This document shows positions 1-12,056 of a stretch of 64,000 nt of DNA, piece by piece (the first letter of the stretch is position 1; the number at the start of each line of letters is the position of its first letter). The DNA is from Capniomyces stellatus (lineage: Eukaryota; Kickxellomycota; Harpellomycetes; Harpellales; Legeriomycetaceae). The position numbers were made by a program, and so were the translations under genes. The stretch is from contig LUVW01000022.1 of assembly GCA_001661515.1 (NCBI GenBank), positions 304,405-368,404 of the forward strand, given 5' to 3'. Below the pieces are notes generated by a model that saw only the letters and a program-made list of their open reading frames with translations, did not search any database and was not told where the DNA came from.

Positions 1-47
1 TTTTTTTTTTTTTTTTTTTTTAAAATTTTTTTTTTTTTTTTTTTTTT
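1..47. repeat. poly-T tract at window edge
   Basis: The first 47 bases are T apart from a short AAAA at 23-26. It lies just downstream of the stop of the minus-strand dioxygenase gene. It is low-complexity sequence with no further signal visible. Confidence 0.8.
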
Positions 48-153
48 GCAAATCGCGTTTCAACTTTAATCTGTTTAACAAAACAATAAAAAAAGTTTAA
101 GCAAAAAATTCGGGAATTCTTTTATTATAATTATCCAAAATATATGCATTCGG

Positions 154-1421
154 CTACAGTAGCCGGGTAAAAGGGCGCTCTTCGGTTGGTTGCAACCAGT
201 TTTTCTCGTCATATTCATACTGCCCATCAATACAGTGGAATGTATATATCCATCTCGAGTTTTTAGAGGTGTTGCTACACGACCTATGCAAGACGTTGCC
301 ATGGATCAGAACTAAAGTACCGCTTTTCACAATCAAAGGTTCATACTCACCAAAGTCGTTGGCAATCTCTTCATGGTCAACGTTGATAAACGTGGTTCCT
401 CCTTTAACCTCGTCGCGCACCATACGTTTGCTGATTGGTGTTATATGTGATCCAGGCAAATACTCCAAGCATCCGTTAGTTATAGTACAGTCTTCAAGGG
501 CAAACCAAAACCCAATTGCAGACTGTTTGGGCGATGTGTAGAGAAATGTGGAGTCTTGGTGAGGTGGAACTTCGCCTCCAATCGATGGCTGCTTGAAAAT
601 CAACATTGATTGCAGTACTTGTGGGTCCTTCTGGCCAAAGGCGGTCGCTAGCTGGGCAATCTTTTCTGATTTTGTGATTTTTGCAAACGGCGGCGATAAC
701 ATGTGCAGACCTAAAGTTGTGGCATGTGCGCGACTATTACTATCTCTGTTGGTCAATTCAAATTCATTTGAGGCTGGCAACATTTTTTGTTTATTTTTTT
801 TACAGCCAAAAAGTATGCTCTGTGATGCTTCGTCACAACCTGGCAACTTACCATGTCCTATTTTATTAATAGCCCTTTCCTTCTCAACAGTTAACTTTCC
901 GTTTGAATCAATCGATTTGTCTTCAAAAAAGTACCTGATCTTGTCCCCGCTGTTTAAAAAGTACTCGTCACCAATATGCCCCTAAAATTTGACGCATGGT
1001 TGTAAAATGTATATCTGGTTTATCTAAATTTGAAAACCAATACCAATACCAATACCAATACCAATACCAATACCAATACCAATACCAAAACAGGTCTGCT
1101 TGAACTTACATCCTCCTCCTCTCCTGTTTTGAACACAGTCATTGGATGCGTGGATACGTCAAGTTCGCTTAGTAGCTTACTAGACTCTTTCATCAGTTCA
1201 TCCACAGTTGCGTTGTCTAGATATCCCGGAATCGTAGCACACCCATTCTTGTTAAACTGTGTGATTTTTGTCGTTTTTTTTTGTAGTCAAAGTACACAAC
1301 CAACAGCGTTTAGTTTATATCCATGACTGTTTTAAACATGGTCAGTTGAACAAATAGCACGGCTACTTACTGTTTCCACAAGCTCTTGAATAAAGTGTTC
1401 ATCAAATCTGGTTTCACCCAT
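154..1421 (-). CDS. PHYHD1-like Fe(II)/2-oxoglutarate dioxygenase (phytanoyl-CoA dioxygenase family), four exons
   Basis: I read four exons on the minus strand: 1371-1421, 1110-1256, 852-981 and 154-710. All junctions are GT...AG and keep frame, giving about 294 residues, close to animal PHYHD1 (about 290). Recognisable family blocks in order are FKTGEEE, YFLNSGDKIRYFFED, INKIGH, IFKQPSIGGEVPPHQD, NGCLEYLPGSH, LVLIHGNVLHRS and NWLQPT. The iron ligands are visible as His160-x-Asp162 and distal His251, with Arg262 as the probable 2-oxoglutarate anchor, so the enzyme looks intact. By family this is a non-haem oxygenase; the substrate of PHYHD1-type members is not settled. The start was chosen because the short first exon begins with ATG and splices in phase. 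Intron 2 contains a hexanucleotide repeat. Confidence 0.88.
1036..1088. repeat. (ACCAAT)n hexanucleotide microsatellite
   Basis: About nine near-perfect copies of a CCAATA hexamer lie inside intron 2 of the dioxygenase gene. Both strands stay open across it, which creates spurious Asn/Thr-repeat and Val/Leu-repeat reading frames. Confidence 0.9.
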
Positions 1422-2783
1422 TGTCAAGTTTATGTTTATGGTTGGGTTTCTGCTAGTATACTTTTATAACTCTTATGGTGAGGTGGTTAAACTTCAGTGC
1501 AAATAATAAACAATGCTGTTTTATTTAGAGCTAAAGCTAATTTAAAGTCAAGAGCAAGTCGGTTTTTGATAAACTGGAGTTATTTATGGTTCAAGTATGT
1601 GTGGCATGGCATGATTTGCAACTTTAATACGTTTAATCATTGCTGGTTTTACTTTTATTTTATTTCACATTTTTGAAACCAGGGCTGAAACTGCATAAAG
1701 CACATACCAGGTTCTACTTGGTATGCGAAATACAGGACTTTACTAAAACATGTCATCTGATGATTTGATTACAAGCACTTTATGTTCATCCCCTCCCCCA
1801 ACTTGATTGTAACAAAATAACGAAATAAATTAATAATTGTAAAGTTTCCGAATTTAGAAAATGTAAGATTTTACTGTTCAACTTAGTTTAATGGTTCTCT
1901 AGAGTTAAATTATACAAAAAACCGGGTTAGTTTTGTAACCTGACTTAACGGTATAATTTAGATGTTGTTTTGTTTTAGTGTTTTTGATTGGCCAAAACCA
2001 AAGAAATGGCCCAAAAGTTATCGAATCAAAAAAGTATCGTGATTTATGGAATTCACATTGTGAGAAATACAAGTAAATGAGAAAGCAATCTTCTTTGCCA
2101 ACTATTTTCTCCAAAGGGCTTATAAAACGGAGTTGATCAAACTAAAATATAAACTCACATGCACTAACTTAAATTAATTAGAAATTCAGTTAATAAAACC
2201 CTTTATGTAATTTAATTCGACCTGAACTATTGTAGTTTTTCCCAATTTTTCAAGTGGAAAAAAAGCTTGCGAATTTGAGCCGTTTTTTTTTGAAACATTG
2301 CTGGCACAACGTAAAAATAAGAGGAAAAAAGAATATAAAAGATTCAAAGGAGGGACAAGGTATATGATATATTCAACTAAGAAGAAAGAGGGAGAGAAGA
2401 AATCAAATAAAGAAAATATGGCCTGAACAAAATTGGGATGATTTAACGTAAAAACAAGAGTATTAAATAGACGATTTTTAGCTTAATGTATGGGACCAAC
2501 TTGTATGAAACCAGTCCTTCGATAAAAGCAAAACCTAGTGTGACATGGTTTGTTCATACATTGGAACCATTGGATAAAAAAAAAGGGGGGGATATCGACA
2601 AAAAGTTATAGGCAAATCGAGTAGATAAGCAGGCTGGAAAGCAAACAAAAGGGGGTGGGTATAGTTTTTCGTAATGCAATTAGCAGTAATTATGTAAAAT
2701 GAGAATGTTTGGCGTTTATTGTTCAAATCGAAAGATAAAATAAACCCGAGTTTGTTTAATCGTACACAAGGGATGGAGGCAAA
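1422..2783. other. intergenic region, no gene seen
   Basis: AT-rich sequence between the 5' end of the dioxygenase gene and the 3' end of APC4. Only short open frames without family resemblance occur. It should contain the dioxygenase promoter and the APC4 3' UTR. Confidence 0.6.
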
Positions 2784-5700
2784 CTATATAGTGAATGAGA
2801 ACCAGAGACCTTCAAGAATATCAACCACAGCGAATGCAGACTTGTTGGGATTAGATATCAGTTTTATGTGCTGGGGGGTAGAGCTGGATGCAAACCCATC
2901 AATTCTTGCTGCGGATTTTATGTTGATTAGCCGAGACTATTGAACATTGGTAGTCAGAAATGAGTATTAAAAATATATATTCGAGTTGGACATTTGAGTA
3001 GACAAGTAGAATGAAAATAGTTGGAGAGGGAGAGCGTGATGCATTGATGGTTGTAATTGGATATGTGTTGGTACCTTGTTGTTGGATCTGTGAATGCTAT
3101 GATCTGGAGATAGGATATTCTGATCTGAGGTTTCAATGGCAAACTGGCCGACCCAGAGTTCGCAACTACCTATAAAACGGCAATGCAATTTGATAAATGC
3201 AAAGAAAAAAGGGAGAAATAAAAACAATAAATTAAAAAGACATGAATGACACAATCAGCGCCAATAGTTTGTAGGACTGGATGGTTTATATAGTAAAAAG
3301 GCTGGTGTAGTAAACGTGATTGTTCTTACCAGACAACATGAACAAAGCCATAATTGTAGAAGAGGTGATGTGAATATAGGATATTAGATCTACGCCAATA
3401 GCGGATAGAGTATTAGTTGAATGATCGGTTTGAAAAGTGTAGAGATGGTAGAAAGAACTTGAGTTGACAATGTCACCGGATTGTGAGGAAGCGAGCTGGT
3501 TAGATAGAAATAGGCAAACAGAGCTGGAATTGGCGGACTTCAAATAGGGCTGGGACATGCTATTCGTGTTTAACGTGTATGTAGGGCCAAGGCCAAAGAC
3601 AAAAGCAGAACTGGGATCAAGGCTGATGCACATGGTAAACGCGCAGCCCATTGAATGCGAGTCGGTATTGTGGTCGTTTAGGCTGATGTTGCCAATCCCA
3701 ACAGTAAGATTCTCGACCAGAGACTCGTTTGTAGGACGTCCAGAGTTATTATTTTTTGGTTCCAGGTCGAGTCCAAATATCTGTAGCCCAAGCAAGGGTG
3801 GAAGAAATATATATTTGGATTTGGAAATGTGGCTGGGCAACAGAGCTGGAACAGAGGCGTACAGAATGCTGGTCAGCTGGGAAAACAGACACTCGGACAT
3901 TTCCGGCAAGGTGGGTGGCGGGATATGAAACTGGGTGTGCATTTTGGCAGCCAGCTGGGTAGATACTCGGGAGTTATGGAATACAATCTTGGGAATTATG
4001 TGTAGGTCGCCATCGTGGCGGTTATGAAATTTGCCGGCCTGGTTCTGGGAGTTTTTTCCTTGGCCCAAGTCCTTCTCGCTTACCGTCGAGCCTGATATTG
4101 ATTTGTCCGAGATGCAGCCATACATTTCGGTAAAAGTGTGGTCAAACGTTGAGTGATTGGAAAGAGCCATTAGCAGCTCGATGTAGGCCTCGTTGATGTT
4201 TTTTCTATCGACTCCAGAGCCTACCATATCTGCTGGCACGCCTTCTTCAACGCAGAAACACTTTTCCGTTCTTTCTCTGTGCACTGTGCACTCGGGTGTG
4301 AAAAACTGGACTATTGAAGGTCTAACATCTTCATCCAACATCTGCCCACCCGCACTTGGAACAACCGCAGCACTGAAAACGGCCAATGCTGAAAGCACAC
4401 CGTCTATATCCGCACCATCCTCTTTACCGCCAACCTTCAGTCTGCCACTGCTGGTTGGAGCTCTGGGTTCCAGTAGACTTTGCAGGACATTTCCAATCTT
4501 GGAAAGTTTGATGCCAGGTGGCTCCGGCCTTTCTTTACTGTGTGCGTCTGCTTGTTGGTCAATCGAGTTTTGCCACTCCAAATCCACAGCCACATACCGA
4601 AGCCACCCATAAAAAACTAAATGCTCTTCACACTCTAAATTAACTGCATTCACCAACCCCTCAAATCTGCTAAACATCCACATTGACAACAAAATTGTCT
4701 TTTGAATTTCTGCCGAATGTACGCCGCTATTTCTACACATTTGCGTTTCAATGTATATTATAGTGGATAATGCATTAGTACTTTGTGCTGCGTTGGTCTC
4801 ACCCATCACTACTCCCCTTCAACCTTATGGTAAACGGTTATTTGTTTGAATTTGGTTTAGTTTCTTACATTAAATCAGAGGCTCTGTATTTACAAAGACT
4901 TGAAATCAACTTTATATACAATGGCTGGATATTCCTAATTACACTGGTTGATATCGCTTCTGATCCACTACTCCACTCGTGGATGGCCTTTTGGATCTCC
5001 TAAATTTATATATATACATTTATACGTTTATACATTTATACGTTTATTATACCGTATGCTTGTATCTTCGATTAGAGACTGCCGACAATAAATATTCGAA
5101 GAAAATATTTTGTTCAACCAAGAAAATGAACCCGTATTCTATTGCTAATCTGTTTCACCCACATTTTCTTTGAGATTTGAAAGTATAAATTGCACTGTGG
5201 CATGTCCTGCCCTCCCTGTAACCAAAATCCGCATCATTTCATTGTAGATGTTGGTGGATGTTTCCATTCCGTTATCCTGCAACACCTGCCAAAACCGTTC
5301 CTTTATACCATCAACTCCTCTCTTTTCTTCCTCCAACTGCTTGTAGACCTCTTTGCACCGCTCCTGCTCGTTTTTTAGCTCATAAATCAGCCCCAAAATC
5401 TCGGCACTTTGGCTGACCTGTGCTCTGATGATATTCAAAATCTGGCTCTCTTCAATTCCTGTGACATATTTGTAGCTATAAATGCTCTCGCTCCTCTCAC
5501 CACAGCCAATTGAAACTCCCGCCTTACTGGACTCGCCGGTATATTCTCCAGGCGTGCTGAAACAACCATCGCCCAACCCCGTTTTTCTTTTATAACACTT
5601 GTAAAAAATATTCACCGCTGTCAGGTCAGGCATAACCACTGTCTCCTCAACCTTTATAAACCTCTATTTTTCCATTATAGGCAAACAAACATCCAATGTA

Positions 5701-7031
5701 TATGTTTATACTACATCAACTATCTTTACATACTGCTCACATAATCACCACAAATTCTTGTTTTTAAAGCGCTATCAAGCACCCTTACCATCGTATTCAT
5801 AAAATCGCCATCATCAATCATAGACACCGACTTGAGCATGTACACACCATTGATACTATATCGTATTTCAAACGCATTTCAAACGCTGTGTATAAACCCT
5901 AAGCCATTTCTTTGCATATTCATGTACACATTTTCCGTGTCAACCTCCTTTAATTGACTTACAATATACTGAGGTTCCCATACGTAGAAACTACCACCAA
6001 CGCAGTTAACCCAGTCCTATCTTCTCCCGAGACTTGCGTATCTTCGCTATCGTCCTACAGCATTTTATATTGGTTTGCATTCACCAACCAACGCCTCGAT
6101 TAGACTCTTATTTACAACGTGTCAGAAAACGTATGTCTGTGCCCAATTAGTTGTATCGTCAAATAAACAAGCTCAAAGTGTTACTGCTGCGATATATATC
6201 TGACTTGGTTATTATTACCAGAAATTGACCACCGTTCGTATTAACATCACTCCATTTAACAATAAACCCATGGTCCAGGTTGGAAGCAGTATCTCCCTCG
6301 CTATTTCGGTGTTCGTTACTGTCTAATGGCTCCAAGTCCCTTGATATCTGTATTTTATTGTTCACCCGTCCTGTTTCGTAGTCCAGGATATGTCCTTCAT
6401 AGTTATTGTAGATTACAACCAACTCTTTCCCTAACACATAAACATATTTGTTACAATTAACTTCATTTTATCACCTTGGTTTGATGACACTGAAAATTGT
6501 AATTAAACCTTTCTAACCTCTCTTTTTAATATCAATTAAGCAAGGTAAAACTCATTTATTTTAAACCTAAAATTCAATCTAAAAATATGCAACAGTCCAA
6601 CTATTACCATCAGGTCTCCAACAGATCGATTTAACTTTTGTTTCCAAGCCCGCACCAACCTTGCGCTTGACTCTTTTTGCATTTCCCTCATTTAGCACGT
6701 TTTTGGTGCTGGTTTGATTGTTAGAGTAAGACCACACCACCTTCTCATCACCAAGTCTGACAACCTTCACAAAATTGCCTTTTGCAACGGCGAATAATTC
6801 ATAGGCAGGGTTCCATTTGAGCAATTCGGCAAACTCGCTGCATGTTTTATGCTCGTTTGTTGCAACCGCAACAGCATTCTCTAAACCTTTACTCCTCCCT
6901 GCCCACAACCTGTGTGTCGCTACGCTATTTCTACTTTTTCTATTTTTATGTACATGTCCCTTTCTTAACCCAAGAATCGGCACTATACTGCCATCAAAGT
7001 TATATAGCCCGCTTCCTACCAGCTCAACCAT
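2784..7031 (-). CDS. APC4: anaphase-promoting complex subunit 4 (APC4), about nine exons
   Basis: This is the WD40 and helical scaffold subunit of the APC/C ubiquitin ligase, which drives the metaphase-anaphase transition in the nucleus. Exons by splice motif and phase: 6608-7031, 6219-6430, 5963-6054, about 5770-5855, about 5147-5663, a small one near 4935-5000, 3330 to about 4815, 3075-3169 and 2784-2936. The first exon carries LKWNPAYELFAVAKG and ends in CWRPDG; the second continues KELVVIYNNYEGHILDYETG, the classic Apc4 WD40 start. The fifth holds a coiled coil and LVTGRAGHATVQFILSN, matching the 'LLTGRAS' block of the Apc4 long domain. The large seventh exon contains FEGLVNAVNLECEEHLVFYG. 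The last exon ends AFAVVDILEGLWFSF, resembling the conserved C-terminal strand. The middle junctions (exons 4-7) are approximate. The product is about 900 residues, in the family range. Confidence 0.82.
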
Positions 7032-7246
7032 TATTATGCAACAGAGGGTGTTAAAGTATCGCTTTATCTTGCTATTTTGCTGTAACGTGTTGGGGGTTTA
7101 TTGTAGCTAAGAGGAATAGGAAAGACACTTTGGAAAAAGTCGGTGATTTTATTATGTAGTTTACGAAATCTGAATTTTGTTAAATCTGAACTTTATTACT
7201 TTTTTATTTATTTATTTTATATTTTTATTTATGAGGTTTATTGACT
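7032..7246. other. APC4 upstream region
   Basis: Short AT-rich spacer upstream of the APC4 start, ending at the poly-A tail of a minus-strand retroelement fragment. It probably holds the APC4 promoter; no clear motif was picked out. Confidence 0.5.
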
Positions 7247-7790
7247 TTTTTTTTTTTTTTAATATGGGTTCAATAATACAATGCTATAAAAATATTACAA
7301 AGCTAGTGGAACACTATTTAAAAAAAGGGGACTAATTCAAATACTATCCTACTTCATGTCGTCCCTCTAGAGACACCGTACCTTGGCAGCGTTGGTTCAG
7401 AGGAGCTGGTAATTTACTAACCTCATCGAGTCTTAGTAATCGGGTTGCGCGAATTAATGTCAAGAATGATGCTGTTGCAAGCGTCATCGAGACTGAGCGG
7501 TCATATTCTTTCTTTTGGATAGCAGATGCCTTGATCTTTAGTTCTCCCCTCCCGAGAAGCTCACCTACCAGCTTATTACGAGCTGAGTTGGGCGTAAGAC
7601 TAAAGTCCGGTGAACTCTGATACATGTTGTCAGGAATAAATTCCTTGAGGGTAATTTCTCTAGCATCGTCCCATTTGTTACAATCAATTAGGATGTGCTC
7701 TATTGTTTCTGGGTGTCTTCTGTGACACATTGGGCAGTATTCTTTGTACTTGGTGTTTATGATCTTGCTGTTTGCTAGTCATTCTGAGGT
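7247..7790 (-). mobile_element. 3' end of a non-LTR retrotransposon (zf-RVT region), 5'-truncated
   Basis: The minus-strand reading frame (about 7344-7780) has a zinc-knuckle block CPMCH...ETIEHILIDCNKW of the type found downstream of reverse transcriptase in LINE-like elements. It continues with LVGELLG and LATASFL. These segments align with the element at 47905-48742 (CPHCG...ETIEHLLLDCSRW, LVGKLLG, LATASFL), so the two are related but diverged families. The element ends in a run of about 15 T on the plus strand at 7247-7260, which is the poly-A tail of a minus-strand insertion. Nothing of the reverse transcriptase core is left. Confidence 0.8.
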
Positions 7791-8061
7791 CCAAAAGCCA
7801 CCCATTCATATTTTTCCTATTTCTTTAATTCCTCTACTGTGCTCAGGTTATATTATGATTTGTGAACTGACCAACTAATAATGCTGTCAAGAGTTTGAAA
7901 CGTATTCGCTAAAGCGCATCTTGTTTGTTAATCCAATGTTTATTTATAAACGCAGCTAAATAAACTACTATCTTCAAAGTCTAGAAATAAACAAAATTTA
8001 AATAAAATTTATAGCCATAAAACTACGTCTAAAACAAATAAAGGAATTAGATTAGTCTAGC

Positions 8062-8718
8062 TTAGTAAATTGGGGCTGGTGGTGCGGTTGTTGAAACATA
8101 GGCTGGAGTCACAGTTGTTGAGACGTATGCTGTTTCGGTTGTGTATGCTGGTGGTGTGGAGGTGGTCTTGGCAACTGTGGCAGTTGGGTAGACTGGTGGG
8201 GCAACGGTGGTTGTTGCGTATACTGATGGTGCAGCTGTGGTGGTTGGCTTAGCAGTGACTGTTGGGTAGACTGGTGGGACAACGGTGGTTGTTGGCTTAA
8301 CAGTTACGGTTGGGTAGACTGGTGGAACAACGGTGGTGGTTGGCTTGACAGTTACGGTTGGATAGACTGGTGGGACAACGGTGGTTGTTGGCTTAACAGT
8401 TACGGTTGGGTAGACTGGTGGAACAACGGTGGTGGTTGGCTTGACAGTTACGGTTGGATAGACTGGTGGGACAACGGTGGTTGTTGGCTTAACAGTTACG
8501 GTTGGGTAGACTGGTGGGACAACGGTGGTTGTTGGCTTGACAGTTACGGTTGGGTACACTGGTGGGACAACGGTGGTTGTGACTGGTACTGGTGGAGCAA
8601 TAGTGGTGGTGATTGGTGCTGGTGCTGGGTTGCAGACAGTCACAGTGACCCATTCGACAACTGTAGCTGGGTTAGCGGCGGCTGAAATAGCCAAAGTCAA
8701 GAAGATTGAAAGACGCAT
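8062..8718 (-). CDS. secreted Thr/Val/Pro-rich tandem-repeat protein (putative cell-surface protein)
   Basis: A 218-residue open frame starts at an ATG with a clear signal peptide (MRLSIFLTLAISAAANP). After a short unique stretch with VTVTVCNPAPAP come seven copies of a 16-residue unit, TTTVVPPVYPTVTVKP, then a degenerate Thr/Ala/Pro/Tyr tail ending PAPIY. The composition (Thr, Val, Pro, Tyr; almost no charge except one Lys per repeat) suggests a heavily O-glycosylated, extended wall or sheath protein. There is no obvious GPI signal at the C-terminus. It belongs to no family I recognise. The opposite strand is also open across the repeats, as expected for such codon use. Confidence 0.75.
   Translation of the reverse strand: MRLSIFLTLAISAAANPATVVEWVTVTVCNPAPAPITTTIAPPVPVTTTVVPPVYPTVTVKPTTTVVPPVYPTVTVKPTTTVVPPVYPTVTVKPTTTVVPPVYPTVTVKPTTTVVPPVYPTVTVKPTTTVVPPVYPTVTVKPTTTVVPPVYPTVTAKPTTTAAPSVYATTTVAPPVYPTATVAKTTSTPPAYTTETAYVSTTVTPAYVSTTAPPAPIY
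8250..8586 (-). repeat. 48-bp coding tandem repeat, seven units
   Basis: Seven 48-bp units encode the 16-residue surface-protein repeat. Several neighbouring units alternate between two sequence variants (GGGACAACGG with TTGTTGGCTTAAC, versus GGAACAACGG with GTGGTTGGCTTGAC). This gives a 96-bp higher-order period and shows that expansion occurred by duplication of two-unit blocks. Confidence 0.85.
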
Positions 8719-11347
8719 TTTTCGGAGATCTAAATGTAAAATAATAATGACAACAATGAGTCAAATGTCTTACAATCAGCCATGCATATCGACACTTCAA
8801 TAAAAGATACCAAGTATCTGTGTTTGGTTAGCAATACTTTAAAAAAAATCCACTCAATACTTACATTATTAATATAGTCAAAGGCTAGGTATATATATAG
8901 TAATTATATATTTGAGGAAAAGGATTTGAATGCTTTTTAGAAGTAGCCCTATTTCGTTCAGTTTATATAAGTTTTTGATTTTCCAACTCCCTGATTAATT
9001 TTTTGGAAAAAAATGGGAAATCTATTACTTTATTTCGACATAATCTAGAAAAATCAAACTTAGGCCTGGAGTAATAAACTTAAAAACAAAATAGAAACTA
9101 AAGCCCGTCAGCTAAATTATCTAATTCTCTGAACTAGCAACAGATTGGTTCGGCTATTGCTGTACACCACCTTGCTTAATTGATTTAGATTTATTTGCTT
9201 TTGTAAACGGTAACCTTGATATTGTCTCAGGATTTGTCTTTTTGTTATTCCTCTACTAGTTTACCAAATTATCATCTTTTATCGCGACCAATGCTTTGCC
9301 TGAAAAACATTTACCAAAGCTCATCAACACCCTTTTGAGGAAAAAGCTAATGCAAAAAACCCATTTTTCATTCAAAAACACCATTCAAAAAGGATAAAAA
9401 ATAATTATAAAACCAATTTGACTTCCCCTTCATCCAATAATACTGAGATAAGCTCTGTCTTTACTTGCTTTTTCGACTTTAATTGCACGCTAGATTTGAA
9501 AACGATACCAGAATCCCAATAATAAAAATAGTTAATGATGTTAGAATTGCCAATTTGGACCTTTTTCACTATTTCGAATAGGGTGAGATCACCAATTTAT
9601 TATCGCATTTATCTATACCGCCTGCATTTCCTATTATTGATTTACCTCCTGCTTTTCTATCCTCACTTTTGCTTTTGAATCTGACTTTATTCACACATCA
9701 TCTTTTATGTCGAATTTATTGAACGAGGTCGATAGTCGAAAGAGGGTTTTTAATCAAATTTCTTGAACTTGTAGTACATTACACATTATCTGACCAGTAA
9801 TATTCAGCTACATCAAACCAACTTTATGCTCCCAATACACCAATTTTATCTCAAGATTCAGAAAATGGGTAAATTTTGAATCATTTCAACAGTTTCAAAC
9901 TTCATTTGACTAAACTTAGCAGCAATTGTCATATTTTATATTCAACTTTAATTACCATTTGCCAATAAATAAATATCGACGAGCTTAATTTGTACTATTA
10001 GCAACAGCGCTTGGTTACCCTGCCCCTCAATCGAATTCTTGTAATTTGATAGTGGGTTTTTTATATTTACATATATAATTTTTAACAGTTTTTCACAGAT
10101 GTAAACAAAATTACGTCAATAGCAGCGTTTGCTAATTGTTGGATTTTTTATATTAGTTGGATGGGTGACTATAATGTGATGTTTTTTAAATTCGCAATCA
10201 AGCATTTCTGAATTTAACATGTCGAAGCACACCTTTGACTTTAGAGTCGACCTTCTACTCTTTTATCTTTTTGTTTTAAATATGTCCTGGTTGGTTATTT
10301 GCCAAAAAAAATTAGGTCTTTTTCTAGTTCGGCTTGCCTATTCGTTGGTATAACCTAAAACACTGTCATTTCGTTTATTAGTAAAAAAAAGAACTAATAG
10401 CTTAAAGTTTGTCCTTTTGCTAAAAGATACATTTGAACTCGAAATGCAAATTAGGACTTGACCATTACAAAACTTCAAGAATGTCGGAATTTTGTCGCAT
10501 ATGAACACCATATTTTAGGCCATCTTTCCTAGCACAACAAAAGCAAGTATAATTTAAGATCGGTTTGTATACAGAAAACCGATTTGTTGACGACATATTA
10601 CACAAAAACCTAATTTAATTGCAAATCAATTAAGCATCTTCATGAGTTGATAGTGAAATTCTGAGTTAGTTTTTGAATAAAGTTGGCCTAAAACTCTTGC
10701 CGAATAGAAATTTGAATAGCCAAGTCTATCTCTGACTTGGTGTTAAATTATTATTATTTTTTTATTGATTTTTATTTTTGTTGAAAGGAAATCAACTATT
10801 TATTTTTTTTACTCGACTCCACTGGTCAATTTAGAAATAAATTGCAATTTCAATTAATTTGATTAGCTTTTATTTTTAAATCAGTCCAGTTATTATCAAT
10901 TTCGTTAAAAAGATTCCACCAATTTTGTAAACAAAATATAATAATTCAGTTCCCATCTTACTCAAGAACTATACAACACCTTTTGATCTTTTTAAGAACA
11001 AAAAAAAGCTATAATTTAGAGCAAAAAAAAACTAATTTACTTTTAAAAACATGGTTGGCTGACATTGCAACACACTGTCGCAATACTGATTTGTAAATAT
11101 TATTTAAAAGTGCAATCCTAATTGCCAAACAACTAAATCAGTTATCATACAAAATAATGGCCAAAATCTTATAATATGCGGTCTTTTCTGTCAGTGCGAA
11201 GTAAATTTATTGATAGCAATGTTTTATGACTTAACCTAATCCAACAGATTCATAGACGCTCTGTCATCAAATCAACCTGACTGATACACCGGTTTAGCCT
11301 TTGATTTCTTTTTTCACTCTGATGTGTACTAAGTTAATATTGCTCTT

Positions 11348-11384
11348 GGTTTTGGTTTTGGTTTTGGTTTTGGTTTTGGTTTTG
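11348..11384. repeat. (GGTTTT)n hexanucleotide repeat
   Basis: Six tandem GGTTTT units in the gene-poor region. It is a simple-sequence array well inside a contig and does not match the usual fungal telomere repeat. Confidence 0.85.
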
Positions 11385-12056
11385 ACTGTCAAGTGCTCGG
11401 CTACTTTTTTCCAAGTCAGAATCTCAAAGCTGGCGAGATTGCTAAATACAACAGAAATGCTTTATTTTACAATTTTATATAAACAGCGTTTCATTAGCGA
11501 TTAGTAATTGTAAACAACAAGTAACAGCAGACTCTTTATCAATGTTGTTTATTGGTAATCCTTTAGACAAAACGATTATAACTTTATTTTTCTATTCTCT
11601 CCAAGTTGTGTACTTAATTTTACTGTTTAAATTTGTTTATTTACGCGGTTTATTAACATCAGGAATCCACATAACAAAACATGCAATATTAAACGATACC
11701 ATAAAATAAAATATAAATAATATAAAACACTTCTACTTTGATGTAATAAGCAACTATGTCACAGTATTTTAATACCTGTGTACCTAGTTTATTTCACTAG
11801 GAGTTTTGTTCATAAAACAGTAAACACTTTATTATGTTGATGCTGTATGGTTACTAGCTAATTCTTGGCTTATTTTATTATCCTAATTATGGTGTTGCCT
11901 TTAAGTTTGTTTGTTTTTGTTTGTTTGTTTTTTATCTTTATTTTTACTTTTTAAACTTAATAATAACACTTCTTCAAAATATACCCTTTTTACTTTTTGT
12001 TTTATTTTCAAATTTTATTTTAAACTGTTTATTGTCTTGTTGAATTTTCATTATTC

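Noticed and set aside
1030..1326. Asn/Thr-repeat reading frame on the plus strand
   Set aside because: It arises from the hexamer microsatellite and lies antisense to well-supported dioxygenase exons.
8525..8803. Gly/Val-rich plus-strand frame
   Set aside because: Antisense shadow of the surface-protein repeats, which have the signal peptide on the minus strand.
11348..11384. (GGTTTT)n as an internal telomere
   Set aside because: Unit differs from the usual fungal TTAGGG repeat, and no subtelomeric features surround it.
11301..11504. Val/Leu-repeat reading frame
   Set aside because: Produced by the (GGTTTT)n array; flanking residues show no protein character.
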